Assembly (NCBI GenBank): GCA_039819065.1
Contig: JBCBSS010000038.1
Coordinates: forward strand, 1-53,745
Length of the DNA: 53,745 nt
From: JBCBSS01 sp039819065
Lineage (GTDB): Bacteria; Bacteroidota; Bacteroidia; Cytophagales; Cyclobacteriaceae
Reading direction: 5' to 3'
Both the position numbers and the translations under genes were made by a program. A model generated the notes under the pieces. It was not told the origin of the DNA. It did no database searches and saw nothing but the letters and a program-made list of their open reading frames with translations. Numbering within the stretch: position 1 is the first letter of the stretch; the number at the start of each line of letters is the position of its first letter. This document shows positions 25,306 to 34,964 of this stretch, piece after piece.

Positions 25306-25785
25306 ATGAGCGAGCAAGAGCCTAAGCGGTACCAATTATCGGATATCGAGTTTGAAAAGCAGAAGGAGAAGATCACTGAAAACCCAGGTTTGATTGCCTA
25401 CCCACACCATGTGGGTAGTGCTGCGATCAAACCGGAAGATCAGGGCAAGATCAAAGGCAAAGCAGTGGCAGCCATGCATGATCAGACGACACGCCAAATG
25501 CAGCAGTTATATGATCAGATGCAGACGTTGGCCCAACAAGCTCAGGCATTGAAAAAAAGAGTTGAAATTTCCGAGCGGATTTACCTTTCACATATCACTT
25601 TCGAGCCTGTTATTGGCAAAGGTTATTTCCTCTACCAACGAAAAGACGGTACGGACACACTATCCATGATAGGACCTGATGAATGGGGCAAGAGTTTTCC
25701 TTTCGAGGCCTTTTTGGCCAAGGTGCAATTACTCTCAGACCACACCTGGGAGGTATTGGACGGCGAAGAAGCTTCTTTTTCTTAG
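25306..25785 (+). CDS. DUF2452 family protein
   Basis: A 159-residue cytosolic protein. NPGLIAYPHHVGSAAIKPEDQGKIKGKAVAAMHDQT and the coiled-coil MQQLYDQMQTLAQQAQALKKRVEISERIYLSHITFEP match the DUF2452 family of unknown function. The C-terminus GKGYFLYQRKDGTDTLSMIGPDEW is also typical. It starts with ATG at 25306 and is not tightly coupled to its neighbours. Confidence 0.85.
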   Translation: MSEQEPKRYQLSDIEFEKQKEKITENPGLIAYPHHVGSAAIKPEDQGKIKGKAVAAMHDQTTRQMQQLYDQMQTLAQQAQALKKRVEISERIYLSHITFEPVIGKGYFLYQRKDGTDTLSMIGPDEWGKSFPFEAFLAKVQLLSDHTWEVLDGEEASFS

Positions 25786-25826
25786 CACCTCTTTCACACA
25801 AATACCGACCGACAGCAAATTAGAAT

Positions 25827-25834
25827 TATCTTTG
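25827..25834 (+). promoter_or_regulatory. Candidate -7 element upstream of ttcA-like gene
   Basis: TATCTTTG matches the Bacteroidota TAnnTTTG element and lies 22 bp before the ATG at 25857. No TTG is found at the expected distance, so only half of the promoter is supported. Confidence 0.4.
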
Positions 25835-25856
25835 CGTCTCATTTGATGCATGAAGT

Positions 25857-26693
25857 ATGGATTCTATTGTTTCAACCCCAACAGAGGATAAGATTTCTCG
25901 CGCTAAGGACGTGGAGAATGCTACTAATAAGATCAACCGCGAAATGGGTAAGGCCATCGTGGAGTTCAAGATGATCGAAGAGGGTGATAAGATTTTAATA
26001 GCGGTAAGTGGCGGTAAAGACAGCCTATGCATGCTTCACTTCTTGATGGCTTTCCAAAAAAAAGCACCGATCAATTTTGAGTTGTTAGCTGTAAACGTGG
26101 ATCAAAAACAGCCTGGTTTTCCCGAACACATACTACCCAATTTATTTACTGAATGGGGTGTACCCTATCATATAGAGGCTAAGGACACCTATTCTATCGT
26201 TCTCAATAAGACCAAACCTGGCAAGAGCTTCTGCTCACTTTGTAGCCGGTTAAGAAGGGGGATTCTATATGGGATAGCACGAGAACATGGTTGTAACAAA
26301 ATCGCATTAGGTCATCATCAGGATGATCTGTTGGAGACGTTCATGATGAATGCTTTCTTTTCCGGCCAATTGGCTTCTATGCCTGCCCATTATAGAATTG
26401 AAAAAGAAGATCTAAGTGTCATCAGGCCACTTTACGCTGTTCCGGAAGAAACCATCAGTACGTTCGTGAGTGCACAGGATTGGCCTATCATACCGTGTAA
26501 CTTATGTGGTTCTCAGGAGGGGTTAAAAAGAAATGAGGTCAAGCATCTTTTGAGCACATTGCATCAAAAACATCCTAAGCTTAAATCCACTTTGTTTGGA
26601 GCGCTGCATCATCCCGATCCTAGATTTCTATTTAATAAAGACCTCTGGGGAGGCGATATTCCCAGTATTAAAAAACAGGATCAGGAAGTTTAG
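25857..26693 (+). CDS. ttcA: TtcA-like tRNA 2-thiocytidine synthetase (PP-loop ATPase)
   Basis: A 278-residue cytosolic enzyme. The PP-loop SGGKDS is at residues 51-56. Cysteines C126 and C129 (FCSLCSRLRRG) and C214 and C217 (PCNLCGSQ) match the Fe-S and catalytic cysteines of TtcA, and LGHHQDDLLETFMMNAFFSG is the conserved substrate-binding segment. TtcA adds sulfur to cytidine 32 of certain tRNAs. The stop codon overlaps the stop of the convergent TonB receptor gene by four bases (26690-26693), leaving no intergenic terminator. Confidence 0.93.
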   Translation: MDSIVSTPTEDKISRAKDVENATNKINREMGKAIVEFKMIEEGDKILIAVSGGKDSLCMLHFLMAFQKKAPINFELLAVNVDQKQPGFPEHILPNLFTEWGVPYHIEAKDTYSIVLNKTKPGKSFCSLCSRLRRGILYGIAREHGCNKIALGHHQDDLLETFMMNAFFSGQLASMPAHYRIEKEDLSVIRPLYAVPEETISTFVSAQDWPIIPCNLCGSQEGLKRNEVKHLLSTLHQKHPKLKSTLFGALHHPDPRFLFNKDLWGGDIPSIKKQDQEV

Positions 26694-28792
26694 AAACCTA
26701 CGCTAAGAGCTAGGGATAGGCTTCTGCCCATACCGTCTACGCCGGAACCGTGGATGCGATATGCTTCATTAAAGACATTATTGAAGCCTAAAATCACTGT
26801 CATGTTTTTAGAATAGTCATAACGTGCGCTTAAGTTGACCACATGCCAACCGGGGGTACCACCATCTGCTATACGGTCATCATCTATATCTCCACCGGAT
26901 AATCTGGTTTGCTCCCCCGCATATAACCAGCTAGCACTAAGGGCTAGGTTATGCAATGGCACGTAGTCCAATTTCACTCTTCCAAAAAGCGGTGGTATTC
27001 TTCGCAGTGGTTCATCTTTATTAATATTCTGGCCGTAGGTGTAGGTAATGTTTCCCGAAACCGAAACGTTACTGTGCCTATATTCGAATTCTCCTTCCAA
27101 ACCCCGTACCACTGCCTCATTGGTGTTTTCTCTGCGGAACACCTGGAAACCATCAAGTGAATCTAGTCCGTTGAATGTAGAACGAACATTGGTGATGAGA
27201 TCATTTAACCTGTTTTGATAAGCGTAAAAGGCTCCGGCGAATCTGGGTCTCTTAATTTTTGCCCCGATCTCAATGGTAGTTGATTTTTCCGGGTTCAAGT
27301 CGAAATTGGGTACTTCAAAACGAAAGTCTGCTATACCGAAGCTAGACACATCGTTGATATTGGGAGCCCTGAAAGCTGAGTTCAACGCACCAACCAAATG
27401 AACCGAAGAGCTTAGTTTATATACCAAACCCAAATTTCCGACCAAGGCTAAAGGTTCGATGTTGGAGTTACCGAAGATTGTATCTTCAACCATTAGGCTG
27501 AAATAATTCAGTCTGGCACCGGCCGTTACAGTCCACTTGTCCCAGTCTAGCGTATGCAGCGTGTAGATGGCTGCATTTTCAGCTTGTGAGCCATCCGGGT
27601 AAAGACCCCTTCTTACTGTAGATGCTTCAGTATCCTGGTTGAAGTCTACCGCTACACTAGCCACTTGATCCTGATAATATTCCAACCCTGATGATATCTT
27701 CCAGAATGGTTTCGGTTGGGCAAAAGCCTCAAGTATAGCACCGTAAGTTTCCACATCATCTTCCTCCTGGGTTACCATTTGTGAGGCTTCTCTTTGCGCC
27801 GTTCTGCCCTCTAGTGATCTTTGATATGAAACCGTAAACTTCAGCGTTTCCAGCCATTGATGTCCAAAAGCACGTTCGAGGCGTGCATAGGCCAGTTGTC
27901 TTTGTTGGGGGTCAAATTGATTAACCGCGAAACTGCCCCTGGGAGTTATTTTATGGAAAAGCGGCACATCTTCCTGACGAAGATGTTGGTATGCTATGGT
28001 CAGGATGTTCTGGCTAGCCAACCGCACCCTGACTTTCAAATCCCCGGACATTTCAGTGTATCCGGTTGGTGATAATGTACCCAAATCACCTCCTGCCACA
28101 AGATCACCGAAATTCTTATAAGTAAATCCTCCGATTACAGCGGCTTTGGCACCAGCAATTTCCAGCTCTCCCCTAACGGTTCTTTCCATGTCATCGGTGA
28201 TGTATTTTCCGTATAATTGCCCGTGTACTTCTACCCCATCATCGCTGAAGGTGGGCGATTTGGTAAGTATCTGCGCCGTGCCTCCAATCGCATCGCTTCC
28301 ATACTGGACGGCTCCTGCCCCTCTGATTACTTCTATTCTATCTACCATTAGCGGGTCTATGGTATTCAGATATTGATTGGGGCCGGAACGAAAAGTGGCA
28401 TTATTGAGCCGTATACCGTCAATCATCAAAAGGGTTTGATAACCTGTGAAACCTCGAATGAATGGAGAGCCTCCACCGTGATTGGTCTTCTGCATCCAAA
28501 CCCCCGCTATGTTGCCTATAGCATCGGGCATAGACATCGGTGCTAGTGATTGAATTTGTTTCCCGTTAAGTAGTGAAATGGCCTCAGGCCGCCCGAAAGC
28601 TTCACTTTCATACCTTTGAGCGGTGACCACTATTTCATTGTTGAGCACAAGGTTTGCATATACCGAAGTATCAGAGGCAAGGGAATCGCTTAAGTGGTTG
28701 GTCAAGTTTTGGCCAAAAACGCCAAATGAGCATTGTAGTAGCACAAAGACAGCGAAGAGTGCTGTTTTGCGCACAGGCGTGTTATTATTCAT
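26690..28792 (-). CDS. TonB-dependent outer-membrane receptor
   Basis: A 700-residue outer-membrane protein. It has a signal peptide (ALFAVFVLLQCSFGVFGQ) and a TonB-box-like NNEIVVTAQRYESEAFGRPEAISLL. The plug domain (about 55-170) shows GVWMQKTNHGGGSPFIRGFTGYQTLLMIDGIRLNN and RIEVIRGAGAVQYGSDAIGGTAQI, and a 22-strand barrel ends in a terminal phenylalanine. It lacks the CarboxypepD_reg domain of SusC proteins, so a siderophore, heme, cobalamin or metal ligand is more likely than a glycan. No SusD or transport partner is adjacent. It converges on ttcA with overlapping stops. Confidence 0.9.
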   Translation of the reverse strand: MNNNTPVRKTALFAVFVLLQCSFGVFGQNLTNHLSDSLASDTSVYANLVLNNEIVVTAQRYESEAFGRPEAISLLNGKQIQSLAPMSMPDAIGNIAGVWMQKTNHGGGSPFIRGFTGYQTLLMIDGIRLNNATFRSGPNQYLNTIDPLMVDRIEVIRGAGAVQYGSDAIGGTAQILTKSPTFSDDGVEVHGQLYGKYITDDMERTVRGELEIAGAKAAVIGGFTYKNFGDLVAGGDLGTLSPTGYTEMSGDLKVRVRLASQNILTIAYQHLRQEDVPLFHKITPRGSFAVNQFDPQQRQLAYARLERAFGHQWLETLKFTVSYQRSLEGRTAQREASQMVTQEEDDVETYGAILEAFAQPKPFWKISSGLEYYQDQVASVAVDFNQDTEASTVRRGLYPDGSQAENAAIYTLHTLDWDKWTVTAGARLNYFSLMVEDTIFGNSNIEPLALVGNLGLVYKLSSSVHLVGALNSAFRAPNINDVSSFGIADFRFEVPNFDLNPEKSTTIEIGAKIKRPRFAGAFYAYQNRLNDLITNVRSTFNGLDSLDGFQVFRRENTNEAVVRGLEGEFEYRHSNVSVSGNITYTYGQNINKDEPLRRIPPLFGRVKLDYVPLHNLALSASWLYAGEQTRLSGGDIDDDRIADGGTPGWHVVNLSARYDYSKNMTVILGFNNVFNEAYRIHGSGVDGMGRSLSLALSVGF

Positions 28793-28909
28793 CAGGTTAA
28801 TTGCAGTAAGGTTGACTTAGGCCTTCAAAAATAGAGATACCACTCAGTCATCAAACACTGCCAGGGTAATTTAACCTAAACTTAATATGGCTATTACGAA
28901 TCCCTTGGT

Positions 28910-29842
28910 TTAAAGATCGGAGAGGCTAAACTTCCACATGGCACCAAGGCTGACAGTATGCCCGTAAGAAAAGTTAGGCCTACGTTCGTCAAACGTATAG
29001 AAAACGGGTAAGTAGGCAATTCTCACATGAAAGCGTTCACTAAATCTGTAACTGCTATTAAAGCTTAGCCCAAGTCCTGAGGAACGGGCTATAGCCCTTT
29101 CGAAATTGAATTGGTTCTGTACCAATGTCAAAGCTTGGGTATAATTGAACCCATAGCCTACATAGAATCTTCGAAATTTATTATTGTGATTCAAGCTCAG
29201 GCTAATAGTATTGGAAAGGTCGCAGCCATCAAAGCATAGCAAGGGAATGGGAAAAGGGGCTGGATAGCTAAGTACGGAATTGGCTTCAAAACTGACGAAC
29301 TTATTCTGGCTATAGAAGTATTCTACTCCACCAAAAAAACCTAAAAATCCATCCTCATTTATTACGTTACGTCCATCGAATACTTTCAGGAAATTACCTT
29401 GGGGAAAGCCAAAATACAGATTTATTTTCTCTCTCTTTTCGGGATTAAACTTGGCATATCCACGCTTACGGTTGATCACCGAATCTTCTAAATCGACTAT
29501 GATACGCCTAGTGCCGTACCAAAACCTTTTCTTGGAACCCAAGTCAATGAGATAGCCAGTGAAGTAGGTCATGACATTCGGGAATAGGTAGTTGGGAGAA
29601 AGCTTTCTTTTAAGCACAACCTGTTTTTCCAAAGTATCTTTTATGAAAGTAAGCGTATGTGTTTTGGCTTCTTTGGATAAGATGAACGTTGTCGGTGTCA
29701 TGGAACACGTATCCTGCCCAATGCAAACGGTGGTCGAGTCTTGCAGTGTTTGTACTTCTATCTGGGCATACTTGGAGTTCAGTAAAGTGGCACAAGAAGT
29801 GAGTGAGAGGCTAAAAAACAATAGATAGGCAAAACGATTCAT
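28910..29842 (-). CDS. Hypothetical lipoprotein with outer-membrane-like barrel
   Basis: A 310-residue protein whose N-terminus AYLLFFSLSLTSCATLLNS has a lipobox (LTSC, cysteine 17). The C-terminal 160 residues show aromatic-rich alternating strands (FFGGVEYFYSQNKFVSFEANSVLS, YVGYGFNYTQALTL, FHVRIAYLPVFYTF, SLGAMWKFSLSDL) and suggest an outer-membrane or surface beta-sheet domain. I recognise no named family. The region between the anchor and the barrel contains a PEGA-like segment (TTVCIGQDTCSMTPTTF). The neighbouring minus-strand genes are unrelated. Confidence 0.6.
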   Translation of the reverse strand: MNRFAYLLFFSLSLTSCATLLNSKYAQIEVQTLQDSTTVCIGQDTCSMTPTTFILSKEAKTHTLTFIKDTLEKQVVLKRKLSPNYLFPNVMTYFTGYLIDLGSKKRFWYGTRRIIVDLEDSVINRKRGYAKFNPEKREKINLYFGFPQGNFLKVFDGRNVINEDGFLGFFGGVEYFYSQNKFVSFEANSVLSYPAPFPIPLLCFDGCDLSNTISLSLNHNNKFRRFYVGYGFNYTQALTLVQNQFNFERAIARSSGLGLSFNSSYRFSERFHVRIAYLPVFYTFDERRPNFSYGHTVSLGAMWKFSLSDL

Positions 29843-29964
29843 TCAGTTATAGGCTTGGCGTTTTCAGGAACTGTTGGAACAGTTCTATTCTATGCGTCTT
29901 CAAATAACAGACACAGGGCAAGTCCACATGGTTGGAATCTTTGTCCTATGGATAGAACAATTAA

Positions 29965-30567
29965 TTAGAAAAGCACTGGTTTTCTCCCTTTTAGAATTTC
30001 TTCAATTTCAGGAGGCCCGGAGAAATGCCTACCCATAAAATCATCATAAAAGCCCAAGGTCTCGGCTGACAACAAGTCGGTCATCTCTTCAAGTGCTCTG
30101 GCACCAAAAGCATGGGGCGGTACTGTGGTGAGCATTTTATTTCCTTCAAAATGGGCATGGATCGTATATTCTTCCTGATCTTCGATTAACTCATCGGTTA
30201 TGGCACATCTGGCAAGCCAAGTATCTACATCCTTCCCTTCACCTTCGATCAGCTTCTTTTTCATGGCCTTGATATCCATATGGCGCATCATATATTCTTG
30301 TAGCTTCCTGGAAGATTCTTCTGAAAATTCTGACTGCATTCTAAGCATACAGTCAAGGCATATCGCATATTCAAAGATCACATCCGTGGTATTGTTAAGC
30401 GGATATTTTCTGATCACTTTCTCAACACCATAGTGAACGCCATCTTCCAAAAGGTACTTATCACATTCTATGCAATGCGTGAACGGTTCTTTGGTATTAT
30501 GGGAATAAAATGTATGCGGAATTTCTATGCGATCCTGTGATGCCTCTGGGTTGTGCTCCTCTTCCAT
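29965..30567 (-). CDS. Hypothetical zinc-ribbon-like cytosolic protein
   Basis: A 200-residue soluble protein. The pair CIEC (near residue 35) and the pair CLDC (near residue 78) could bind zinc as a treble-clef or ribbon. A helical region follows (EESSRKLQEYMMRHMDIKAMKKKLIEGEGKD), then a second cysteine with an acidic loop (RCAITDELIEDQEEYTIHAHFEGNK). No known family name comes to mind. It is similar in look to Bacteroidota hypothetical proteins of about 200 residues that carry two CxxC pairs. No operon partner. Confidence 0.6.
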   Translation of the reverse strand: MEEEHNPEASQDRIEIPHTFYSHNTKEPFTHCIECDKYLLEDGVHYGVEKVIRKYPLNNTTDVIFEYAICLDCMLRMQSEFSEESSRKLQEYMMRHMDIKAMKKKLIEGEGKDVDTWLARCAITDELIEDQEEYTIHAHFEGNKMLTTVPPHAFGARALEEMTDLLSAETLGFYDDFMGRHFSGPPEIEEILKGRKPVLF

Positions 30568-30655
30568 AAATTTGACAAATACAGTGGATAACTTAAGGTG
30601 ATAAAATCACCGCCTAATATATAAAAGTAAATGGAAATCTATTACGCCCTAGCGA

Positions 30656-32053
30656 TTAGAGAGGAAAATTGATCTCAAAACGAGTGTATTGATCTATTTC
30701 TGTTTTCACAGAGATGTCACCTTGTAATTTTTCTACTGCCTTTTTGACCACGTAAAGCCCAAGGCCATTGCCTGCAGATAGGACACTACCCCTGAAAAAC
30801 ATCTCATATATCTTATCCAAATGTACGACGGGAATACCCAAGCCGTCATCTTCATAGATAATATATACCTTATCGTCATAGTCAAAGAACCTGATGTTGA
30901 TCTTCGCTTTTTCGTACTTCTTAAAAGAGATGGAGTTTTCTATGAGGTTGTTTAGAATGATGCCAATCAAAAAATTCCGGTTATCATCCCTGGCATATTT
31001 ATTCATATCCTTGCTCATACTCAGATCAGCTACCTCTTCTGAAAAATTAGTATGTTCCAAAGCAGTGTTGATCATTTCTTCGAAATCAAGGTTTTCCTGC
31101 TGCTCAGGCAAGTAGTGATTGATCTGGTACACCATCAGGAATTTCCTTAGCATTCTATCCATCCGAGCCGTGGTCATATCAATCTTCTCAAATAGCTCTT
31201 TGGATTGTTGATCATTGATGCTCATCTCCGCCACTTTACACAATCCCATCAAAGTGGTTAAAGGCTGCCTAAAGTCGTGTGAACTGCGGTAGAATAAAAG
31301 GTCCAATTCAGATGTGCGTTGGTTCACCAAACTGGATAGGTCTTCATTAGTGGCAGTGATGTTCTTATTGACCTTCTGGAGTTCCTGTGCCTGGCCTATG
31401 ATCTGGTCTCTTTGCTTTACTACCTGTTCCTGATACATGCGTAGCTCTTCGTTTTGCGCCTCTATCTCGTGATTTTTGCCAAGCAGTTCCTCATTGGTCT
31501 GCTTCACCTTAATGCGTTCTTTTTCGTAGTTGTGCTTCAAATAGCCAATCATATAGGCCGAAACTAAGCAAAGCGAACCCAGGCAGACAGACATCGCTAT
31601 TATCTCCACCGGTCTATTTCCCAATTCATAGAAAGCCCCGAATTCGGGATTATAATACTGAATGGCAGTTAGAATGGTAATGTCAGCGGCGAAAAGAATC
31701 ATAAGCGTAAATCGCGCAGGATTCTGAACCAGTATTGAAAACAAGACCACAATGAAAAAATAGATATATCCGATGCCCAGCCGCTCTCCACTTACGGACC
31801 ACGAGACATTTATGGATATAAAGACAATAACCAAAAAGGGAATCACCAATGGCTTAAATACTCCCTTGAATTTCGATAGATAATAGAAGCTTCCGAAAAT
31901 CAGGAAAAGCACAATATCCTGAATGATGAAAACAATGGATCCGCTTATGAAAAAATCAAGAAAAAAATTAATTACAGCAATGATCACCAATACAATGCAC
32001 GCTGTATTGAATATTTTAATCTCAAGCTTTTGGCTGCTGAACGCACTACTCAT
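30656..32053 (-). CDS. Membrane sensor histidine kinase
   Basis: A 465-residue kinase. Six or so hydrophobic segments span residues 15-190, followed by a long coiled coil (EKERIKVKQTNEELLGKNHEIEAQNEELRMYQEQVVKQRDQI). The HisKA domain shows YRSSHDFRQPLTTLMGLCKVAE with the phospho-histidine in SHDFRQP. HATPase motifs include GIILNNLIENSISF, YEDDGLGIP and GNGLGLYVVKKAVEKLQG. It lacks a PAS domain and a paired regulator, so it is an orphan kinase. It starts with ATG at 32053. Confidence 0.9.
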   Translation of the reverse strand: MSSAFSSQKLEIKIFNTACIVLVIIAVINFFLDFFISGSIVFIIQDIVLFLIFGSFYYLSKFKGVFKPLVIPFLVIVFISINVSWSVSGERLGIGYIYFFIVVLFSILVQNPARFTLMILFAADITILTAIQYYNPEFGAFYELGNRPVEIIAMSVCLGSLCLVSAYMIGYLKHNYEKERIKVKQTNEELLGKNHEIEAQNEELRMYQEQVVKQRDQIIGQAQELQKVNKNITATNEDLSSLVNQRTSELDLLFYRSSHDFRQPLTTLMGLCKVAEMSINDQQSKELFEKIDMTTARMDRMLRKFLMVYQINHYLPEQQENLDFEEMINTALEHTNFSEEVADLSMSKDMNKYARDDNRNFLIGIILNNLIENSISFKKYEKAKINIRFFDYDDKVYIIYEDDGLGIPVVHLDKIYEMFFRGSVLSAGNGLGLYVVKKAVEKLQGDISVKTEIDQYTRFEINFPL

Positions 32054-32398
32054 GATATCTCACAAATTACTTCTAGGTAGTTAGATAGGCTCCGGCCGCG
32101 ATGTTCTCATCGCTAAAAATGCACCTTATAACTTACCATAAACTATGAATGTCATAATTAAAGCCACTTCACCGAACTACATCTGCAAAAAATGTTCTAC
32201 TCGCACAGTAACTGATTGTTACCATTTATGTATACAATATACCAATTATGAGTTTCTGTTCAATGGCGAATTCTACCATCTTAGAAGATTGAAGCAAAAA
32301 GTCGTCTATACGATATTAAAAAAACAATCGTTGATAGTCTACAGGTCAGTTACTTAAGCTTTCATCCATTAGTCGTCTAACCTTAAACTTTAGTAGTA
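32054..32398. other. Intergenic region between kinase and TPR genes
   Basis: About 345 bp, divergent promoters expected. A 70-codon plus-strand frame at 32145 is cysteine- and tyrosine-rich, shows no family features and is rejected as a gene. I see no RNA gene or repeat in this stretch. Confidence 0.4.
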
Positions 32399-33682
32399 AT
32401 GAAAGTCAATGTATTGTTATTGCTCATTTTTGCAACCCACCTGTTGCAAGGCCAAACCCCGGATCGAAAACTTGTTGAAGAAAACTACGCTTTATTCACA
32501 GATAGCGTGAGGTATGGCAATTATGAAAGTGCTCAAAAGCGGCTGGAATGGCTTCTGAAACATGCTCCAGTTCACCTTAATGAATCGATCTACATCAATG
32601 GTATAAAGGTGTACGGAGGGCTGGCTGAAAAGGAAGAGCAGCCAGAGTTAAGATCCTTTTATAAGCAACGGGTACTAGACCTGTTTGATTTGCGCATTGC
32701 CGGCTCTGATAAAAAAGCTGAGTTGCTTGACCGCAAGGCCAACGTGGCTTTTAGGCTCTACTACAAAGAGCCAGAACATCATCAGCTCGTATTCGAAATA
32801 CTGCAACAAGCTTTCGAATTGAACAAAGAAAATATCGGAGACTATAATTTGATTCCATACATGGTCGCAATTAAAAACCTCTATGCCTCAGATACGGAAA
32901 CTACATTTGAAGATGTTTTGGTCATTTATGATAAGCTTTCAGAATTGATTGACCTGAAAATCGCCAAGACGGGCAACAGACCTAAGTATATCGAAGTTCA
33001 AGAGAAAATAGATAAGCTAATTCCTATTAATGATGGAGGTTTTACTTGTGACGTGATCAGCACAAGGTGGGGCGGTGAATTCTTAAAGGATAAGGATGAT
33101 CTAAAGCTGGCCAAAAAAGTGTTGAAATATGGTTTACTGGCAAAATGTACTGACCAAGCCTATGTGCTGGATGCGGCCAAAGTGGTTTACAGCGACTCCC
33201 CCACCCCAGAATTGGCAGAACTGATCGGCAATAAATCATGGGAGAATGGAGACCTGGAATCGGCGGTAGAGTATTTTCTGGCCGCCAATGAAATGTGGGA
33301 CAAGGAAGAGAAGCACTACCAGTTGAACATGAAAGTCGCCAAAATCTATTCTACACAAGAAAAAAAGGTATTGAGCCGAAGTCACGCATACAAGGCATTA
33401 GATGCTGACCCGTCTAATAAAGCACCCTATCATCTCATTGGTACTTTGTACTTCAATAGTTATGAAGACTGCGAAAAAGGCAGCAATGCAGTGAAGAACA
33501 GGGCCGTATTTCTGGCTGCTTACGAAATGTATCAAAAAGCCGGGGATACTAAGTCCATGGCACTGGCAAAAGCTAATTTTCCCAGTGTCTCAGAAATGCA
33601 TACGTATGATCTCCGGGAAGGGGACAAAATATCGGTGAATTGCTGGATCAATGAGACCGTAACATTAAGGGCAAGGGATTAG
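32399..33682 (+). CDS. Secreted TPR-repeat protein
   Basis: A 427-residue protein with a Sec signal peptide (VNVLLLLIFATHLLQGQ) and a helical body of TPR-like repeats. Recognisable units include LVEENYALFTDSVRYGNYESAQKRLEWLLKHAP, SWENGDLESAVEYFLAANEMW and SRSHAYKALDADPSNKAPYHLIGTLYF. The final 45 residues lose the helical pattern. Such proteins act as periplasmic scaffolds in Bacteroidota, but no partner is evident. A hairpin follows at 33698-33748. Confidence 0.75.
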   Translation: MKVNVLLLLIFATHLLQGQTPDRKLVEENYALFTDSVRYGNYESAQKRLEWLLKHAPVHLNESIYINGIKVYGGLAEKEEQPELRSFYKQRVLDLFDLRIAGSDKKAELLDRKANVAFRLYYKEPEHHQLVFEILQQAFELNKENIGDYNLIPYMVAIKNLYASDTETTFEDVLVIYDKLSELIDLKIAKTGNRPKYIEVQEKIDKLIPINDGGFTCDVISTRWGGEFLKDKDDLKLAKKVLKYGLLAKCTDQAYVLDAAKVVYSDSPTPELAELIGNKSWENGDLESAVEYFLAANEMWDKEEKHYQLNMKVAKIYSTQEKKVLSRSHAYKALDADPSNKAPYHLIGTLYFNSYEDCEKGSNAVKNRAVFLAAYEMYQKAGDTKSMALAKANFPSVSEMHTYDLREGDKISVNCWINETVTLRARD

Positions 33683-33697
33683 CAAAACCTAAGTATC

Positions 33698-33748
33698 CAG
33701 GAAGCCTGTCAACTGCATATTTTTAATCTATGTTTGACAGACTTCCTG
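33698..33748. terminator. Long hairpin after the TPR gene
   Basis: CAGGAAGCCTGTCAA and TTGACAGACTTCCTG form a 15-bp stem with one mismatch around a 21-nt AT-rich loop, 16 bp after the stop. There is no T run, so it may protect the transcript end or be a small repeat. Confidence 0.55.
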
Positions 33749-33804
33749 CTATTCACACCTGTCATATAAATGATTTAATTCAAGCATGATAAAAGTCAAT
33801 AACC

Positions 33805-33835
33805 TTGATATTCATAGGATTATTGCATACTTTCG
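33805..33835 (+). promoter_or_regulatory. Candidate promoter of the RNA ligase gene
   Basis: TTG at 33805-33807, then 20 bp, then TACTTTCG at 33828-33835, which is one base off TAnnTTTG. Spacing is ideal for the Bacteroidota housekeeping sigma factor. It lies 69 bp upstream of the ATG at 33904. Confidence 0.55.
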
Positions 33836-33903
33836 AATACAATAAAGCACTTTACCCACCCCTCCTAAAGTGCTGATTTCAGAGAACAACAACTAACACA
33901 ATA

Positions 33904-34896
33904 ATGAACGAGTTCAGAAAGTACAACTCGATAGAAAATACCTATCGGGTTGAGTTTATTGAGTCTATTAAGGACTGTGGTTACGATAGGGAGAACTATG
34001 TAGTTCAGGAGAAGGTCCATGGAGCTAACCTGAGCTTTTGGACCAACGGGCAGCGTTTAAAGGTAGCGAAGAGAACAGGGTTTCTCGATGCAGGTGAGTC
34101 ATTCTATAACTACCGCGTGGTAGAAGAGCGCTATGCCGATAATGTCATCAAGGCTTTTGTAGCCGTCAGATCCCTCTATCCTGAGACCAGGTACATTACG
34201 ATTTTCGGTGAGCTCTTCGGAGGGCATTACCCTCACCCGGATGTCGAAAATGGAAAAGAGGCCGCTCTCACCCAAAAAGGTATTTATTACAGTCCAATTA
34301 ATGACTTCTATGCATTTGACATCCTGGTGAATGGTGAGCAGTATATACCTGTGGAAGACGCCAATTTGACCTTCGAATTGCTCGGTTTCTTTTACGCCAA
34401 AACATTGTTGATAGGCTCTTTAGAGCAGGCTTTATCCTATCCGAATGCCTTTGAAACTAAAATTCCCATGTGGTTAGGGCTGCCACCAATAGAAAAGAAT
34501 ATTTGCGAAGGTGTAGTAATCAAACCTGCTGAGAGTAAGTTATTCAAAAGTGGCCAACGCATTATACTGAAAAACAAGAACAGCTTGTGGGAGGAAAACT
34601 CAGGGAAAAACAGATTACGATTAACGAGTGAACCGATCCGTGAAGAAGTAGAAAGGTTTAAACTTTTGATCGAAGATTATATCAATGAAAACAGGCTATC
34701 CAATGTCTTAAGTAAATTGAATGAAAAAGAGGCCAAAAATGCCGGGAAACTTATCGGTTTGTTAAGTAAAGATGCATTAGAAGATTTCGAGAAAGACTAT
34801 GGTGAAATGTTTAATGAGTTGGATAAGAAAGACCAAAAGCTGGTAAAAAAACATCTTAACAGCAAGTCGGCTAATCTGGTCAAACTCAAATGCTAA
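33904..34896 (+). CDS. Rnl2-type RNA ligase
   Basis: A 330-residue enzyme, nearly the length of T4 RNA ligase 2 (334). All nucleotidyltransferase motifs are present: motif I EKVHGANLSFW with the AMP-accepting K37; the KRTGF segment near 56-60; motif III FGELFGG (101-107); motif IIIa YAFDI (136-140); motif IV EGVVIKP (202-208); and motif V ILKNKN (221-226). The C-terminal 90 residues form the helical domain that Rnl2 needs for RNA binding. Rnl2 enzymes seal 3'-OH/5'-phosphate nicks in duplex RNA. It has its own promoter and is followed at about 120 bp by an azoreductase, so an operon with the downstream MoxR system is not shown. Confidence 0.92.
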   Translation: MNEFRKYNSIENTYRVEFIESIKDCGYDRENYVVQEKVHGANLSFWTNGQRLKVAKRTGFLDAGESFYNYRVVEERYADNVIKAFVAVRSLYPETRYITIFGELFGGHYPHPDVENGKEAALTQKGIYYSPINDFYAFDILVNGEQYIPVEDANLTFELLGFFYAKTLLIGSLEQALSYPNAFETKIPMWLGLPPIEKNICEGVVIKPAESKLFKSGQRIILKNKNSLWEENSGKNRLRLTSEPIREEVERFKLLIEDYINENRLSNVLSKLNEKEAKNAGKLIGLLSKDALEDFEKDYGEMFNELDKKDQKLVKKHLNSKSANLVKLKC

Positions 34897-34964
34897 AGGG
34901 ATAGCCACTGCCGGCGGCTTACCATGCCGTCACAGATTATTTTTCATATTCATAACTATTTTCT

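Noticed and set aside
32145..32357. 70-codon plus-strand frame with several cysteines
   Set aside because: Cysteines are not in a CxxC pattern pair that fits a known zinc domain except one chance CKKC, and the frame lies in a divergent promoter region.
33698..33748. Third copy of the dispersed repeat family
   Set aside because: The hairpin lacks GTCATTTCGA ends and the AGAGATAGATTTCTC core, so it is a separate hairpin.
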